A stretch of DNA of 64,000 nt from Parabacteroides johnsonii DSM 18315 (lineage in GTDB: Bacteria > Bacteroidota > Bacteroidia > Bacteroidales > Tannerellaceae): the NCBI RefSeq assembly GCF_025151045.1, contig NZ_CP102285.1, positions 868,001 through 932,000 of the forward strand. Reading direction: 5' to 3'. Positions 9,052 to 17,679 of this stretch are shown here, piece by piece. Both the position numbers and the translations under genes were made by a program. Numbering within the stretch: position 1 is the first letter of the stretch; each line of letters begins with the position of its first letter. The notes under the pieces are model-generated. The model ran no database searches, was not told the DNA's origin, and worked only from the letters and a program-made list of their open reading frames with translations.

Positions 9052-11850
9052 ATGAATTTACGAAATAAAGTCTCTTTTCTTTTGTTTTCTTTTGTGGCGG
9101 TTCCATTGTTTGCACAGACACCGCAACAGGAATTGGAACGGCTTCAACAAAACTATATCCAGTCTTTTATATCGAATGACGACCGGACGGCTTCATTGGT
9201 GGAACTCTTGTCAGGCATACAGCCTGAAACGGAAATATCCGATCAGGTTGTTGTTGAACTCCACCAGCGTTATCCTTTCAACGTGGAGAAAATAACGGGA
9301 TATATGGAAACGATCCGGGAAGACGGTTCCTGGCCGGATATTAACTATAACGACCAGAAACGATCGGGCTGGTCTGTCAAGGAACATGCCGACCGGGTGC
9401 TGGAACTAGCCAAGCTGTACAGGGCTGAAGAGGGTGATTGTCATTGGGGACCGAAGCTCGAATCGGTCATTCACTTGGCATTGGGCTACTGGTTTCGGGA
9501 GAAACCGGTCTGTAAGAACTGGTGGTATAACCAGATCGGTGTTCCCAAGACATTGGGACCAGCTTTCCTCCTGATGAAAGAACAATTGAACCCGGAGGAA
9601 AAGGAAGCCGCCATCGAGGTGATGGAAAATGCCAAGTTCGGCATGACAGGACAGAATAAAGTCTGGCTTGCCGGGAATGTGTTGATGCGTGGACTGTTGC
9701 AGGATGATTTCGAATTGGTAAAGGCTGCCCGTGATACTATTGTATCCGAGATTACGACTGGTATGCAGGAAGGGATCAAAAGCGACTGGAGCTTTCATCA
9801 GCACGGACCGCAGCAACAATTCGGAAACTACGGATTGGCTTTCCTGACGGAGATGAGTTCTTATTCCGGCCTGTTTGCGGGAACCGTTTTTGCCCTGAAC
9901 AAGGAGCAACAGGGAATTTTGAATTCTTTCCTTCTGAACGGCTATCGTTGGATTGTCTGGAAAGGGTATATGGATGTCAATGCACTGGATCGGCAATTGT
10001 TTCATAGCGGGCAGATACATAAGGCATTCAGTCTGGCTTTTGCCACGAATGCCCTGATGCGTGGCAGTTCCGCCGAAGATATCCGGCAGATGAATGAGTT
10101 CTTGAAAGATAACTATGCTCCCGAAAGAAAAGGTAGCGCTTTCATCGGGCATAAACATTTCTGGGATTCTGATCAGACCGTTCATCGTTCCTCCACCTGG
10201 ATGGCTTCGGTCAAGATGGCCTCTGACCGGGTGATTGGCACGGAGTTGGTGAACGAAGATAATTTGAAAGGCTTTTATATGGGCGACGGTGCTCTTTATA
10301 CGTACTGTCGTGGTGACGAGTATCTGAATATTTTTCCTTTCTGGGACTGGCGGAAGATTCCAGGCATTACCGCTTATGAGAGCGAGGCTCCCGTTCCTGC
10401 TTTTTTCAATTATGGGGCGCATGTGAGGAATAAGACTGCCTTTGTCGGAGGTGTGACGGATGGTGAAACCGGAATGACGGCAATGGTCTTGGACCGGGAT
10501 GGTTTGCAGGCGCACAAGTCCTGGATCTTTACCCGCGATTATGTCCTTTGCTTAGGTGCTGGGATTCGTTCGGACAGCATTTTGGCGGTTACGACATCTG
10601 TAGACCAGCGGGTGAAACGGGGCGATTTGCTCCGATATGCCGATGGTAATTGGTTGCCGGTACAGGGAAAGTATGTTTCTTCTCCGGAGGAACAACGTTT
10701 CTTCCATGATAACACAGGGTATATTCTGTTACAACCTTCCGCATGTGTGGTCATTTCGGAAAAGCGATCCGGGCGCTGGTGTGATTTTATGGGATCATAT
10801 GCTCCTAAAACGGTAGAAGGAGAGATTGTTGGTCTCTATATCGATCATGGAAGAGAGGATAACGCCGATTACCAATATTTGGTCCTTCCAGCTTCTACCG
10901 CCGAAAAAACCGCAGCTTTTGCAGTACAGGATATCCGGGTGATCCGGAATGACACATCCATTCAGGCTGTTGCTGCCGGCAACTGTTTTTATGTGACGGC
11001 GTATGAGCCGCAGGTAGTAAACTTGCAAAAAGACTTGCAGGTCGATTTACAGACTCCGGGTATTTATATGTTCCGTCTGCATAATGGAAATTGGTTGATC
11101 GAAGCTGCCGATCCGACACACAAGCAACATTCCCTGTCGCTCAAAATGAATGGGAAGGATGTGAAGATCGTCTTCCCTCCCTGCCATGAACCGGGAAAAA
11201 GCATTTCTGCCCAACCGTTTATCAGTGCTCCTTTTTCCAAAGGAATCAAAGTGGATGGTAAACAAGACGACTGGAAAAACGTCCCGGCTGTAACTGGCCT
11301 GATCGCTCCCTGGGACGGGGCGGAAAAAGACAAAACCGCTTTTTATGCCTGTCATGATCAAAAGAACCTGTATTTCCTGTATGAGGTGTCTGATACTACT
11401 TTGGTTTATAATGACGAGAAGACGGAGGCTTCTGTCGGTAATGGAGACCGGATCGAGTTTTTTATGAGCAAGGATCCGGAGATGAAGACGTATTATTGTG
11501 CGGAGATCGATCCGAAGGGGAAAGTGATGGATTATGAAGCGCATAACTATCGTAAGTTTGATTTTAACTGGAACTTCAAGGATTTGAAGTTGGTAACTTC
11601 CGTCGGCAAAGATTCTTACCGTGTGGAAGGGAGCATTTCGTTGAAGACGCTAAGAAAATTAGGGTTGATTTCTCCGGAAGGTGAAATCCGCATGGGTGTT
11701 TACCGGGCCGATTATTTCGACGATGCCGGGGAGCGCGTGATCTGGTCGTCCTGGATCGTCCCTGATGCTGCCGAACCGGATTTCCATATCCCGTCTTCTT
11801 TGGGAATATTAAAACTGGAGAATTTCGTACCTTTGTCACGACTAAAATAA
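9052..11850 (+). CDS. Secreted polysaccharide lyase family 8 enzyme with C-terminal CBM9-like domain
   Basis: The 932-residue protein starts with a signal peptide (cleavage likely after LFAQ, about residue 22). An alpha/alpha toroid follows, carrying the PL8 catalytic set: His251 and Tyr260 in [15 protein letters not shown], and Arg314 in NALDRQ. The spacing equals that of His225, Tyr234 and Arg288 in chondroitin AC lyase, and a Glu (398 or 402) lies in the expected strip. PL8 enzymes split hyaluronan, chondroitin or xanthan by beta-elimination. The last 190 or so residues ([14 protein letters not shown] onward) look like a family 9 carbohydrate-binding domain. No SusC/SusD or sulfatase gene is near. 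It begins 9 bp after glpF. The substrate is unknown. Confidence 0.88.
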   Translation: MNLRNKVSFLLFSFVAVPLFAQTPQQELERLQQNYIQSFISNDDRTASLVELLSGIQPETEISDQVVVELHQRYPFNVEKITGYMETIREDGSWPDINYNDQKRSGWSVKEHADRVLELAKLYRAEEGDCHWGPKLESVIHLALGYWFREKPVCKNWWYNQIGVPKTLGPAFLLMKEQLNPEEKEAAIEVMENAKFGMTGQNKVWLAGNVLMRGLLQDDFELVKAARDTIVSEITTGMQEGIKSDWSFHQHGPQQQFGNYGLAFLTEMSSYSGLFAGTVFALNKEQQGILNSFLLNGYRWIVWKGYMDVNALDRQLFHSGQIHKAFSLAFATNALMRGSSAEDIRQMNEFLKDNYAPERKGSAFIGHKHFWDSDQTVHRSSTWMASVKMASDRVIGTELVNEDNLKGFYMGDGALYTYCRGDEYLNIFPFWDWRKIPGITAYESEAPVPAFFNYGAHVRNKTAFVGGVTDGETGMTAMVLDRDGLQAHKSWIFTRDYVLCLGAGIRSDSILAVTTSVDQRVKRGDLLRYADGNWLPVQGKYVSSPEEQRFFHDNTGYILLQPSACVVISEKRSGRWCDFMGSYAPKTVEGEIVGLYIDHGREDNADYQYLVLPASTAEKTAAFAVQDIRVIRNDTSIQAVAAGNCFYVTAYEPQVVNLQKDLQVDLQTPGIYMFRLHNGNWLIEAADPTHKQHSLSLKMNGKDVKIVFPPCHEPGKSISAQPFISAPFSKGIKVDGKQDDWKNVPAVTGLIAPWDGAEKDKTAFYACHDQKNLYFLYEVSDTTLVYNDEKTEASVGNGDRIEFFMSKDPEMKTYYCAEIDPKGKVMDYEAHNYRKFDFNWNFKDLKLVTSVGKDSYRVEGSISLKTLRKLGLISPEGEIRMGVYRADYFDDAGERVIWSSWIVPDAAEPDFHIPSSLGILKLENFVPLSRLK
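11828..11835 (+). promoter_or_regulatory. -7 box inside the lyase 3' end, for pyrC
   Basis: TACCTTTG matches TAnnTTTG exactly and lies within the last codons of the lyase gene, 23 bp before the pyrC ATG. It may give pyrC a promoter independent of the glp operon. Confidence 0.4.
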
Positions 11851-11857
11851 AAGAAAT

Positions 11858-13198
11858 ATGAATAGAACGCTGATAAAAAACGCCACTATCATTAACGAAG
11901 GCCGCACCTTCACCGGTTCGGTACTGATCGAAGATGATAAGATTGCCGCAGTATATGAAGGGATAATTCCGGCTGAGTCCGGTGATGCGACCGTGATAGA
12001 TGCTACAGGTAAATACCTGCTTCCGGGTGCTATCGACGATCAGGTGCATTTCCGTGAACCAGGATTGACGCATAAAGGCGATATCGCCAGCGAAAGCCGT
12101 GCTGCCGTAGCCGGTGGGGTGACTACCTTCATGGATATGCCGAATACGAAGCCTCAGACGACAACTCTTGCCGATCTGGAATGGAAATTGCAACGGGGAG
12201 CTGAAACGTCGGTTGCTAACTATTCCTTCTTCTTCGGCGGGACGAACGACAATATGGATGAAATCCGTATACTGGATCGTAGCCGTGTGCCGGGTCTGAA
12301 ACTCTTTCTCGGTTCTTCCACCGGTAATATGTTGGTCGATAAGAAGGATAGCCTGGAACGTATTTTCGGCGAAGCCGGAATGCTTATCGCTATCCATGCC
12401 GAAAAGGAGGAGGTCATCAAACGGAACATCGCTCATTATACGGGCTTGCACGGTGACGACCTGGATATCTCCTTCCATAGTAAGATCCGTAGCGAGGAAG
12501 CCTGCTATGCTTCCTCGTCCGAGGCAGTCGAACTGGCTACCCGTCTCGGTTCCCGTCTGCATATTCTGCATCTTTCGACAGCAAAAGAACTTTCTTTGTT
12601 GAGCAATAAGCTTCCGCTTAGTGAAAAGAAGATCACAGGTGAAGTATGTGTGCATCATCTTTGGTTCCACGATGGCGATTATGAACAGTTCGGAAACCGT
12701 ATCAAATGGAACCCGTCGATTAAGACGCTGGCAGACCGTACAGCACTGCGTGAAGCCGTTAATAACAACACGATCGATATTGTGGCGACCGACCATGCCC
12801 CGCATCTCCTTTCCGAAAAGGAGGGAAGTTGCCTGAAAGCCGCTTCCGGAGGTCCGCTGATCCAGCATTCGCTCATTGTTATGCTGGAATTGGCGATGGA
12901 AGGCCGTTTCACTTACGAAAAAGTGGTGGAAAAGATGGCTCATATGCCTTCAGAACTTTTCCGCGTGGATCGCCGTGGCTATATCCGTCCAGGTTATTAT
13001 GCCGACCTTGTCTTGGTCGACCCGAAAGAAACCTGGACAGTGGCAAAAGAAAATATACTGTATAAATGCGGCTGGTCTCCTTTCGAAGGCTATACATTCC
13101 ATCATGCCGTCTGGAAAACATTCGTCAACGGGCAACTGGCCTATGACAATGGACGGGTGAATGATGAGGTTCGCGGGATGGAAGCTCGGTATAGTTGA
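11858..13198 (+). CDS. pyrC: Dihydroorotase
   Basis: This 446-residue amidohydrolase interconverts carbamoyl aspartate and dihydroorotate, the third step of pyrimidine synthesis. Visible signatures are [27 protein letters not shown], the bridging-lysine region [14 protein letters not shown], His-containing AIHAEKEEV and LHILHLST, and the catalytic-Asp motif [10 protein letters not shown]. The first His of the classical HxH motif is Gln here (DDQVHF); as I recall, other Bacteroidales dihydroorotases share this. Its TGA lies inside an inverted repeat that also covers the stop codon of the convergent queE gene. Confidence 0.92.
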   Translation: MNRTLIKNATIINEGRTFTGSVLIEDDKIAAVYEGIIPAESGDATVIDATGKYLLPGAIDDQVHFREPGLTHKGDIASESRAAVAGGVTTFMDMPNTKPQTTTLADLEWKLQRGAETSVANYSFFFGGTNDNMDEIRILDRSRVPGLKLFLGSSTGNMLVDKKDSLERIFGEAGMLIAIHAEKEEVIKRNIAHYTGLHGDDLDISFHSKIRSEEACYASSSEAVELATRLGSRLHILHLSTAKELSLLSNKLPLSEKKITGEVCVHHLWFHDGDYEQFGNRIKWNPSIKTLADRTALREAVNNNTIDIVATDHAPHLLSEKEGSCLKAASGGPLIQHSLIVMLELAMEGRFTYEKVVEKMAHMPSELFRVDRRGYIRPGYYADLVLVDPKETWTVAKENILYKCGWSPFEGYTFHHAVWKTFVNGQLAYDNGRVNDEVRGMEARYS

Positions 13199-13267
13199 AA
13201 AGTGAAAGGTGAAAGTTAATTTTACGTCTCTTTATAACTTTCAACTTTTACCTTTCACCTTTCAACT
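13193..13267. terminator. Bidirectional inverted repeat between pyrC and queE
   Basis: AGTTGAAAAGTGAAAGGTGAAAG at one end (13193-13215) is largely complementary to CTTTTACCTTTCACCTTTCAACT at the other (13245-13267). The arms are made of GTGAAAGGT-type heptamers. Both convergent genes end inside the arms, so it probably acts as a terminator in both directions. Confidence 0.55.
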
Positions 13268-13804
13268 GATATCAATAAGTTTGTGCGTTTGCAAGCTGAG
13301 GCGCCATTGGGGGTGGTGGAGGATGTACTCTACCACCTCTTTTGTATTCAGGCAGGAACAGGGTTGGAGGAAATGCCAGGTTGCTTCCAAGCCGGCGTAT
13401 TCCGTCAGGTCCTGTCCTGTATAGACCACTTTGACCTCATCTATATGTGCCAGCCTCAAGGGAAACCCTTTCGGGGAACAGGTCACCCAGTCGATGCCTT
13501 CCGGCAACGGGTTTGTCCCGTTAGTCTCGATGCAAATATATTTCCCTGCCATGTGTAGCAGATCGATAAAAGTCTGGTCGATCCAGAGCGAAGGTTCGCC
13601 CCCTGTCAAGATAACGACATTTGAAGGAAAGGCTGAAATAGCTTGTAAAATATCTTCATCAGACATCAAGATCCCTTCCTCGTGTCGGGTATCACAAAAA
13701 CTGCATTTCAGGTTGCATCCGGAGAAGCGGACGAAAACGGCAGGCGTACCCGTATGGAAACCTTCTCCTTGGAGACTGTAGAATATCTCGTTAATCTTTC
13801 TCAT
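13262..13804 (-). CDS. queE: 7-carboxy-7-deazaguanine synthase (radical SAM)
   Basis: The 180-residue enzyme converts 6-carboxytetrahydropterin to 7-carboxy-7-deazaguanine in queuosine biosynthesis. The radical-SAM cluster motif C-x3-C-x2-C appears as CNLKCSFC near residue 30, after the family signature YSLQGEGFHTGTPAVFVRFSG. The later segment VILTGGEPSLW is also typical. The length is that of the short QueE type. It starts inside the end of queD (14 bp overlap), so translation is probably coupled and the two successive enzymes are made together. Confidence 0.93.
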   Translation of the reverse strand: MRKINEIFYSLQGEGFHTGTPAVFVRFSGCNLKCSFCDTRHEEGILMSDEDILQAISAFPSNVVILTGGEPSLWIDQTFIDLLHMAGKYICIETNGTNPLPEGIDWVTCSPKGFPLRLAHIDEVKVVYTGQDLTEYAGLEATWHFLQPCSCLNTKEVVEYILHHPQWRLSLQTHKLIDIS

Positions 13805-14123
13805 AGATTGCCGTGTTTCCTTCTGATTCCTGAACTTCTACTTTGTAGCAGGTGGGAAGCTGGTCGCATATCCACCGGGCGATATTCTCGGCTGTCGGGT
13901 TAAAGGGGAGCACCTCGTTGAGGTTCCGGTGATCGAGTTGATCTTTTACGACCTGCTTGATATGGGTGAAATCGATCACCATGCCATCTGTGTTTAATTC
14001 TTTGGAACGGCAATGCACAGTGATAATCCAGTTGTGACCATGCAGATATTCGCATTTGCTCGGATAGGAAAGCGACAGACTGTGAGCTGCCGAAATCTCC
14101 ATACGTTTGATAACGGTATACAT
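13791..14123 (-). CDS. queD: 6-carboxytetrahydropterin synthase
   Basis: The 110-residue enzyme makes 6-carboxytetrahydropterin from dihydroneopterin triphosphate. Zinc ligands His14, His28 and His30 (AAHSL and YLHGHNW) and the catalytic Cys24 are present. The frame is open upstream to 14177, but MYTVIKRMEISAAHS at 14123 matches the family N terminus. A TAAATTTG -7 box at 14189-14182 would start transcription near 14175, supporting the shorter start. It forms a two-gene operon with queE. Confidence 0.93.
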   Translation of the reverse strand: MYTVIKRMEISAAHSLSLSYPSKCEYLHGHNWIITVHCRSKELNTDGMVIDFTHIKQVVKDQLDHRNLNEVLPFNPTAENIARWICDQLPTCYKVEVQESEGNTAIYEKD

Positions 14124-14482
14124 ACGATAAAACTGTTTTAGAATATTATGCCTGCACCTAATGTCACCTCGGTACAAGGTGCAAATTTACTGAAAAAATC
14201 GGGTTCCGAAGCGGTACTTAATGTATTGAAATATTAAAAATATCTGTAACTGTTTGTATGTATTTAAAACAAAGATCAGGGGAGGATCTATCGTAAAAAT
14301 GAACTTTTTTGTTGTGAAATAAAAATATTATGTATTAATTTGCTTCATAATCAAAGATATGAGGTGGTTTTAATGTCTCTGAACCAGTATTTCGGCAGCA
14401 GTCCTATATTGTTAAAAAATAGAAGAAGCTGCAAATAAGTTTCGATAATCTTAAAAATGTGTTTTATAATATCTTTTTTTAT

Positions 14483-14513
14483 TTGTTCAGTAATTTAAAA
14501 TGCCTCATCTTTG
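14483..14513 (+). promoter_or_regulatory. Orphan promoter facing a terminator-like hairpin
   Basis: TTG at 14483-14485 (part of TTTG), a 20-bp spacer and CATCTTTG at 14506-14513 give a near-consensus Bacteroidetes promoter on the plus strand. No plus-strand gene follows; transcription would run about 85 nt into the hairpin at 14572-14601. Confidence 0.45.
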
Positions 14514-14519
14514 CAAGCA

Positions 14520-14610
14520 GATAACCTAAACAATCTTTTTGCCTTAAAGACTAATACCTATTAAAACCTATAAAGAGGACCTTTGAGAAAAGGTCCTCTT
14601 TATGATTTTT
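14520..14610 (+). ncRNA. Candidate small RNA of about 85-90 nt
   Basis: A good promoter at 14483-14513 is followed by about 50 nt of unstructured AT-rich sequence. A perfect 10-bp hairpin then follows (AAAGAGGACC, loop TTTGAGAAAA, GGTCCTCTTT) with ATGATTTTT after it. No ORF of useful length lies inside. The arrangement fits an intergenic small RNA. The same hairpin also sits 15 bp after the stop codon of the convergent minus-strand operon, so it may only be that operon's terminator. Apart from this, 14178-14480 holds no feature I can name. Confidence 0.35.
14572..14601. terminator. Hairpin at the end of the ECF/FecR operon
   Basis: AAAGAGGACC (14572-14581) and GGTCCTCTTT (14592-14601) form a perfect 10-bp stem with a 10-nt loop. 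It lies just past the stop of the STN protein gene on the minus strand. Confidence 0.6.
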
Positions 14611-14616
14611 AGAGGG

Positions 14617-16185
14617 TTACTCTTCCGTTTCTTCTATTTTTGACGATATTTTCCCAATCGCATCATTGAGTTTTTCTTCAGGTGGGATCATGTTGAAGTT
14701 GCCCCAGAACTTTTCATCGTAAGTAAATCGGGTTTCCGCAAAGATTGTCCGTGTCGGTAATGCTTCGCTACGGGCAAAGCGGCTTACTCGGTTCGTGTCT
14801 ATTTTGCAGGTAACCATCTCGAACCAGGTATGCAGCGGAAAAGTTCCGAACAGTTGTTTCCTTTTCTTTATCCTGAAAAAGAGGTCGCCTCGGACATGGT
14901 TGATGTAATATTGGCCATTGTAAGGTTTGTATGTTACGGTATAGATCACTTTTTGGGGAGTGATCTTTAGGTTGCGACTCTTTTTCTCCACCAGCATCCC
15001 GGTAGCCTGTTTGATGTATTTGGGGTTGATTTCGAAGTGGGCGCGGAGCAATGCGTTGTTTTCCGTGTCGATATACAGTTCTCCCCGGTAAAGGGCGGAG
15101 TTGATGTCTCTTTTTTGTTCGAAATAGATCACATGGGCTAACCGGTTGTCGATCACGGCGATATCGGAAGATGCATACATATAAGACTCTATCTTTTCAT
15201 CTGTCAGAAGGAAGTCAGGCAATTCCTTTATCAAGTCCAGGCTCAGGCTGGCGTTGATTCCCGACTTCATCCGGGCGATGATCGTGTCTTTTTCCTGCTG
15301 GCTGATGATCCGGCGCATTTTGAGCAGTTTGACCTGGTCCGGTGCCGGATTGGGCTTGTAGGCCGGTTTGTAAATTTTGAATACAGCTTCCGTCAATCCT
15401 ACGAATTTATTTTTTCGTTCGATTCCTTCCCGGTAGAAAGTAGTCAGGTAAGCGGGTGATTGCGGGTAGTTTTTCCGGATGTTTTCTTTCATGTCTCGAA
15501 GCAGGCGGAGTGGGTTGACGATGCGCACTACGACTTCTTGGATCGGGATTATTTTGGCATCGAGCGTGATCACCGTGTGTTGTCCGGCGAGAAGAGAGGC
15601 CTCTATCTTGCGGGGTTCGTAGCCTAAGTGGGAGAAGTAGAGCGTAGACCGGCGAAGCGAGTCGGGCAGCGTGAGCCGGAACTCCCCGTTTGCATTGGTG
15701 ATGCTGCCGATTGAAGTAGCAAGGACTCCTATAGTGCCCGCCTCGATCGGTTCATTCGTCTGTTGGTCTTGTAGGATTCCTTTGACAATAAAATGGTTGT
15801 CTGCCTCTTTCGGAGGAATGGTCTCGGGAATGGCTGTTTGCCTAGCAGGTTGCGGTCCGGAGATCAGGATGTGATTGCCTATCACACGCAAGCTCAGTTC
15901 TTTGTTTCCTGTGATCAGGTAAATTGCCTGCCGGATGGTGTAGTCTCCTTTCGGGATGCGTACCGTTTTTTCATTATCGATCAGCTTGCTGTCATAGATA
16001 AAGAGAAAGCCGGTTTGTTCCGATACTTTGTCAAGCAGGCGGTAGACGGTATTTTTTTCTTTGGATAAGTGAATCATGCGGGCCAGAACATCATCGCCTT
16101 CCTCTGCGCATAACAGGCCTGTCGGAAGCAAAAGCATCCAAAAGCACAGACAGAGAAGGCGAAAAATCTGAATCATTAGCTTCAC
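14617..16185 (-). CDS. Outer-envelope protein with STN and carboxypeptidase-like regulatory domains
   Basis: The 522-residue protein has a signal peptide (to about residue 27, ending LLCAEE). A secretin/TonB N-terminal (STN) domain follows (about 40-110, NTVYRLLDKVSEQTGFLFIYD), then a carboxypeptidase-like regulatory beta-sandwich (about 130-215, VKGILQDQQTNEPIEAG). A long C-terminal region of about 300 residues is shared with the 422-residue protein at 17678-18946. STN domains usually sit on TonB-dependent transducers and talk to FecR, but no beta-barrel follows here. It is the last gene of the sigma-FecR operon, 21 bp after fecR, so it may be the signal partner of that pair. Molecular function is unknown. 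Confidence 0.8.
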   Translation of the reverse strand: MKLMIQIFRLLCLCFWMLLLPTGLLCAEEGDDVLARMIHLSKEKNTVYRLLDKVSEQTGFLFIYDSKLIDNEKTVRIPKGDYTIRQAIYLITGNKELSLRVIGNHILISGPQPARQTAIPETIPPKEADNHFIVKGILQDQQTNEPIEAGTIGVLATSIGSITNANGEFRLTLPDSLRRSTLYFSHLGYEPRKIEASLLAGQHTVITLDAKIIPIQEVVVRIVNPLRLLRDMKENIRKNYPQSPAYLTTFYREGIERKNKFVGLTEAVFKIYKPAYKPNPAPDQVKLLKMRRIISQQEKDTIIARMKSGINASLSLDLIKELPDFLLTDEKIESYMYASSDIAVIDNRLAHVIYFEQKRDINSALYRGELYIDTENNALLRAHFEINPKYIKQATGMLVEKKSRNLKITPQKVIYTVTYKPYNGQYYINHVRGDLFFRIKKRKQLFGTFPLHTWFEMVTCKIDTNRVSRFARSEALPTRTIFAETRFTYDEKFWGNFNMIPPEEKLNDAIGKISSKIEETEE

Positions 16186-16206
16186 TATATAAATAACATT
16201 TAATTG

Positions 16207-17055
16207 TCAATTGAATAAAAGGATCATGTTGTCCTGTCGTGTTTTTTTCAAATCGAGGGCAAGGCAGATCAGTTCAGCCATCGCTTCGGGTGTATCATTG
16301 GAGAAGGTGACGGTAAGCGTCCGGTTCCATAGCTCCGGTGTCGTTTCCAACCGGATATCCGGATTTTGCAGATTGATCACCCGCAGGATATTGCCTAATT
16401 TTTCGTCTTTGAACCTGATTCGTTTGGTATAGCGGTCGAATAGTGCCGGATCGGGAGTCATGCTCAATTGCAGTCTCCGGGAGAGAAGCGTGACGGTTTC
16501 CCCGGCTTTTACATGGATGTCCTGTCCGTCCTTCTTCAACGTCACTTTTACTTCCCCTCGCTGTACAGACAGTTCGAAAGGAGAGCTATCGTTACTTTTC
16601 ACATTGAAGGCCGTCCCTAACACTTCGATACGTGTATCTTCGGTTTCAATCACGAACGGCCGCTTACGGTTACCGGCTACCTCAAACAAGGCATTCCCCT
16701 GCAAGCTCACTTCCCGCCGGTCGGAAGAGAAATGTTCGGGAAACTTCAATGAAGTATTTCCTGCCAGGTAGACCACGGAACCATCCTCAAGGGTGGTTAC
16801 CAATGTCGTTGCCGTCTCACTGTTCCGACGGGTGAGCAGGTTCGGATCGGTATCCTGCCCGGACCTGTTCAGGTAGGTGACAGAGACAAGCAGACAAAGA
16901 AGGGCGACGGCAGCAGCGGCTACTCCTCTTTTCCATGCAAGGCTTCTGAATGGCGAAGCCGGTCTGCCCGAAAGCAAACCTTCTTCATCCAGGCGTTGGT
17001 ACAACGTATTCCAGGCCCGGTCTGTTTTTCTTTTATTTCTTTCTGTTTCAATCAT
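16207..17055 (-). CDS. FecR-family anti-sigma factor
   Basis: This 282-residue single-pass inner-membrane protein has a short cytosolic N-terminal part, a membrane segment (about residues 49-68, VAAAAVALLCLLVSVTYL), and a periplasmic FecR domain (TTLEDGSVVYLAGNTSLKFP and VLGTAFNVKS). It ends with a DUF4974-type domain that resembles STN (FKDEKLGNILRVINLQNPDI). FecR proteins hold the partner ECF sigma factor until an outer-membrane signal arrives. Its start overlaps the end of the sigma gene by 8 bp, which argues for coupled translation. Confidence 0.93.
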   Translation of the reverse strand: MIETERNKRKTDRAWNTLYQRLDEEGLLSGRPASPFRSLAWKRGVAAAAVALLCLLVSVTYLNRSGQDTDPNLLTRRNSETATTLVTTLEDGSVVYLAGNTSLKFPEHFSSDRREVSLQGNALFEVAGNRKRPFVIETEDTRIEVLGTAFNVKSNDSSPFELSVQRGEVKVTLKKDGQDIHVKAGETVTLLSRRLQLSMTPDPALFDRYTKRIRFKDEKLGNILRVINLQNPDIRLETTPELWNRTLTVTFSNDTPEAMAELICLALDLKKTRQDNMILLFN

Positions 17056-17599
17056 ATTTCATGTAAATCTCTAATTCGTCTCGTAGTGTTCGGAGTGCTT
17101 TCGTCATTTCGGCCTCGACTGTTTTGACTGAAAGGGAGAGGCTGGAAGCGATTTCCGCATATTTCTTTCCTTCGAAACGATGCATCCGGAATATGCGGAG
17201 ACGACGTTCGGGAAGCTTTTCGAGTGTCCGGTTTACCAGAGCTTCCAGTTCCTTGTATTCGATCTGCTCCTGTGGGTCGTCCGGTGTGTCGTCTTTATCC
17301 GGGTGGGAGAGGATGGCATCCCGATAACGGTTGCGTACATCCTGGTGTTCCCAGTACTGGAGGGATTGGTTACGCACGGCCCCATACAAATAGCTTTTTA
17401 TCGTATGAAACAATTGTAACCGTTCCCTTTCCTTCCAAAACACATAGAATAATTCTTGTACGATCTCTTCCGCAATATCCATTCTACCGGTTATGCTGGC
17501 TGCAAACATACAAAGAGGCATATAATACAGACGGAATACTTGTTCAAAAGCCTTGACGTCTCCATTTTTGATCTTTGTAAGTGTAAGCAGGTCTTTCAT
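17048..17599 (-). CDS. ECF RNA polymerase sigma factor paired with FecR
   Basis: The 183-residue protein contains sigma region 2 (FEQVFRLYYMPLCMFAASITG and the EEIVQELFYVFWKER core-binding stretch) and region 4 (LEKLPERRLRIFRMHRFEGKKYAEIASSLSLSVKTVEAEMTKAL). This is the Bacteroides-type extracytoplasmic-function sigma family. It heads the three-gene minus-strand operon sigma, FecR, STN protein. Its targets are unknown; the operon itself and the paralogous gene upstream are candidates. Confidence 0.94.
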   Translation of the reverse strand: MKDLLTLTKIKNGDVKAFEQVFRLYYMPLCMFAASITGRMDIAEEIVQELFYVFWKERERLQLFHTIKSYLYGAVRNQSLQYWEHQDVRNRYRDAILSHPDKDDTPDDPQEQIEYKELEALVNRTLEKLPERRLRIFRMHRFEGKKYAEIASSLSLSVKTVEAEMTKALRTLRDELEIYMKYD

Positions 17600-17614
17600 G
17601 TTTAATAATTATTC

Positions 17615-17679
17615 AATGTGCCAATTGAGAAATGTTGCTAATTTATACATTAATCTGCTCATTGGCAAATTGGCACATT
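17615..17679. repeat. Inverted repeat AATGTGCCAAT / ATTGGCACATT
   Basis: Perfect 11-bp arms lie at 17615-17625 and 17669-17679 in the gap between two minus-strand genes. The spacer is built from related words (CTCATTGGCAAATT). A sequence with the same vocabulary fills the gap at 37641-37692. It is a dispersed intergenic repeat of unknown role, perhaps a processing or termination structure. Confidence 0.55.

Noticed and set aside
11576-12943. Minus-strand open frame of 455 codons opposite the lyase end and pyrC
   Set aside because: Antisense to two genes with clear catalytic motifs; the composition looks like a shadow.
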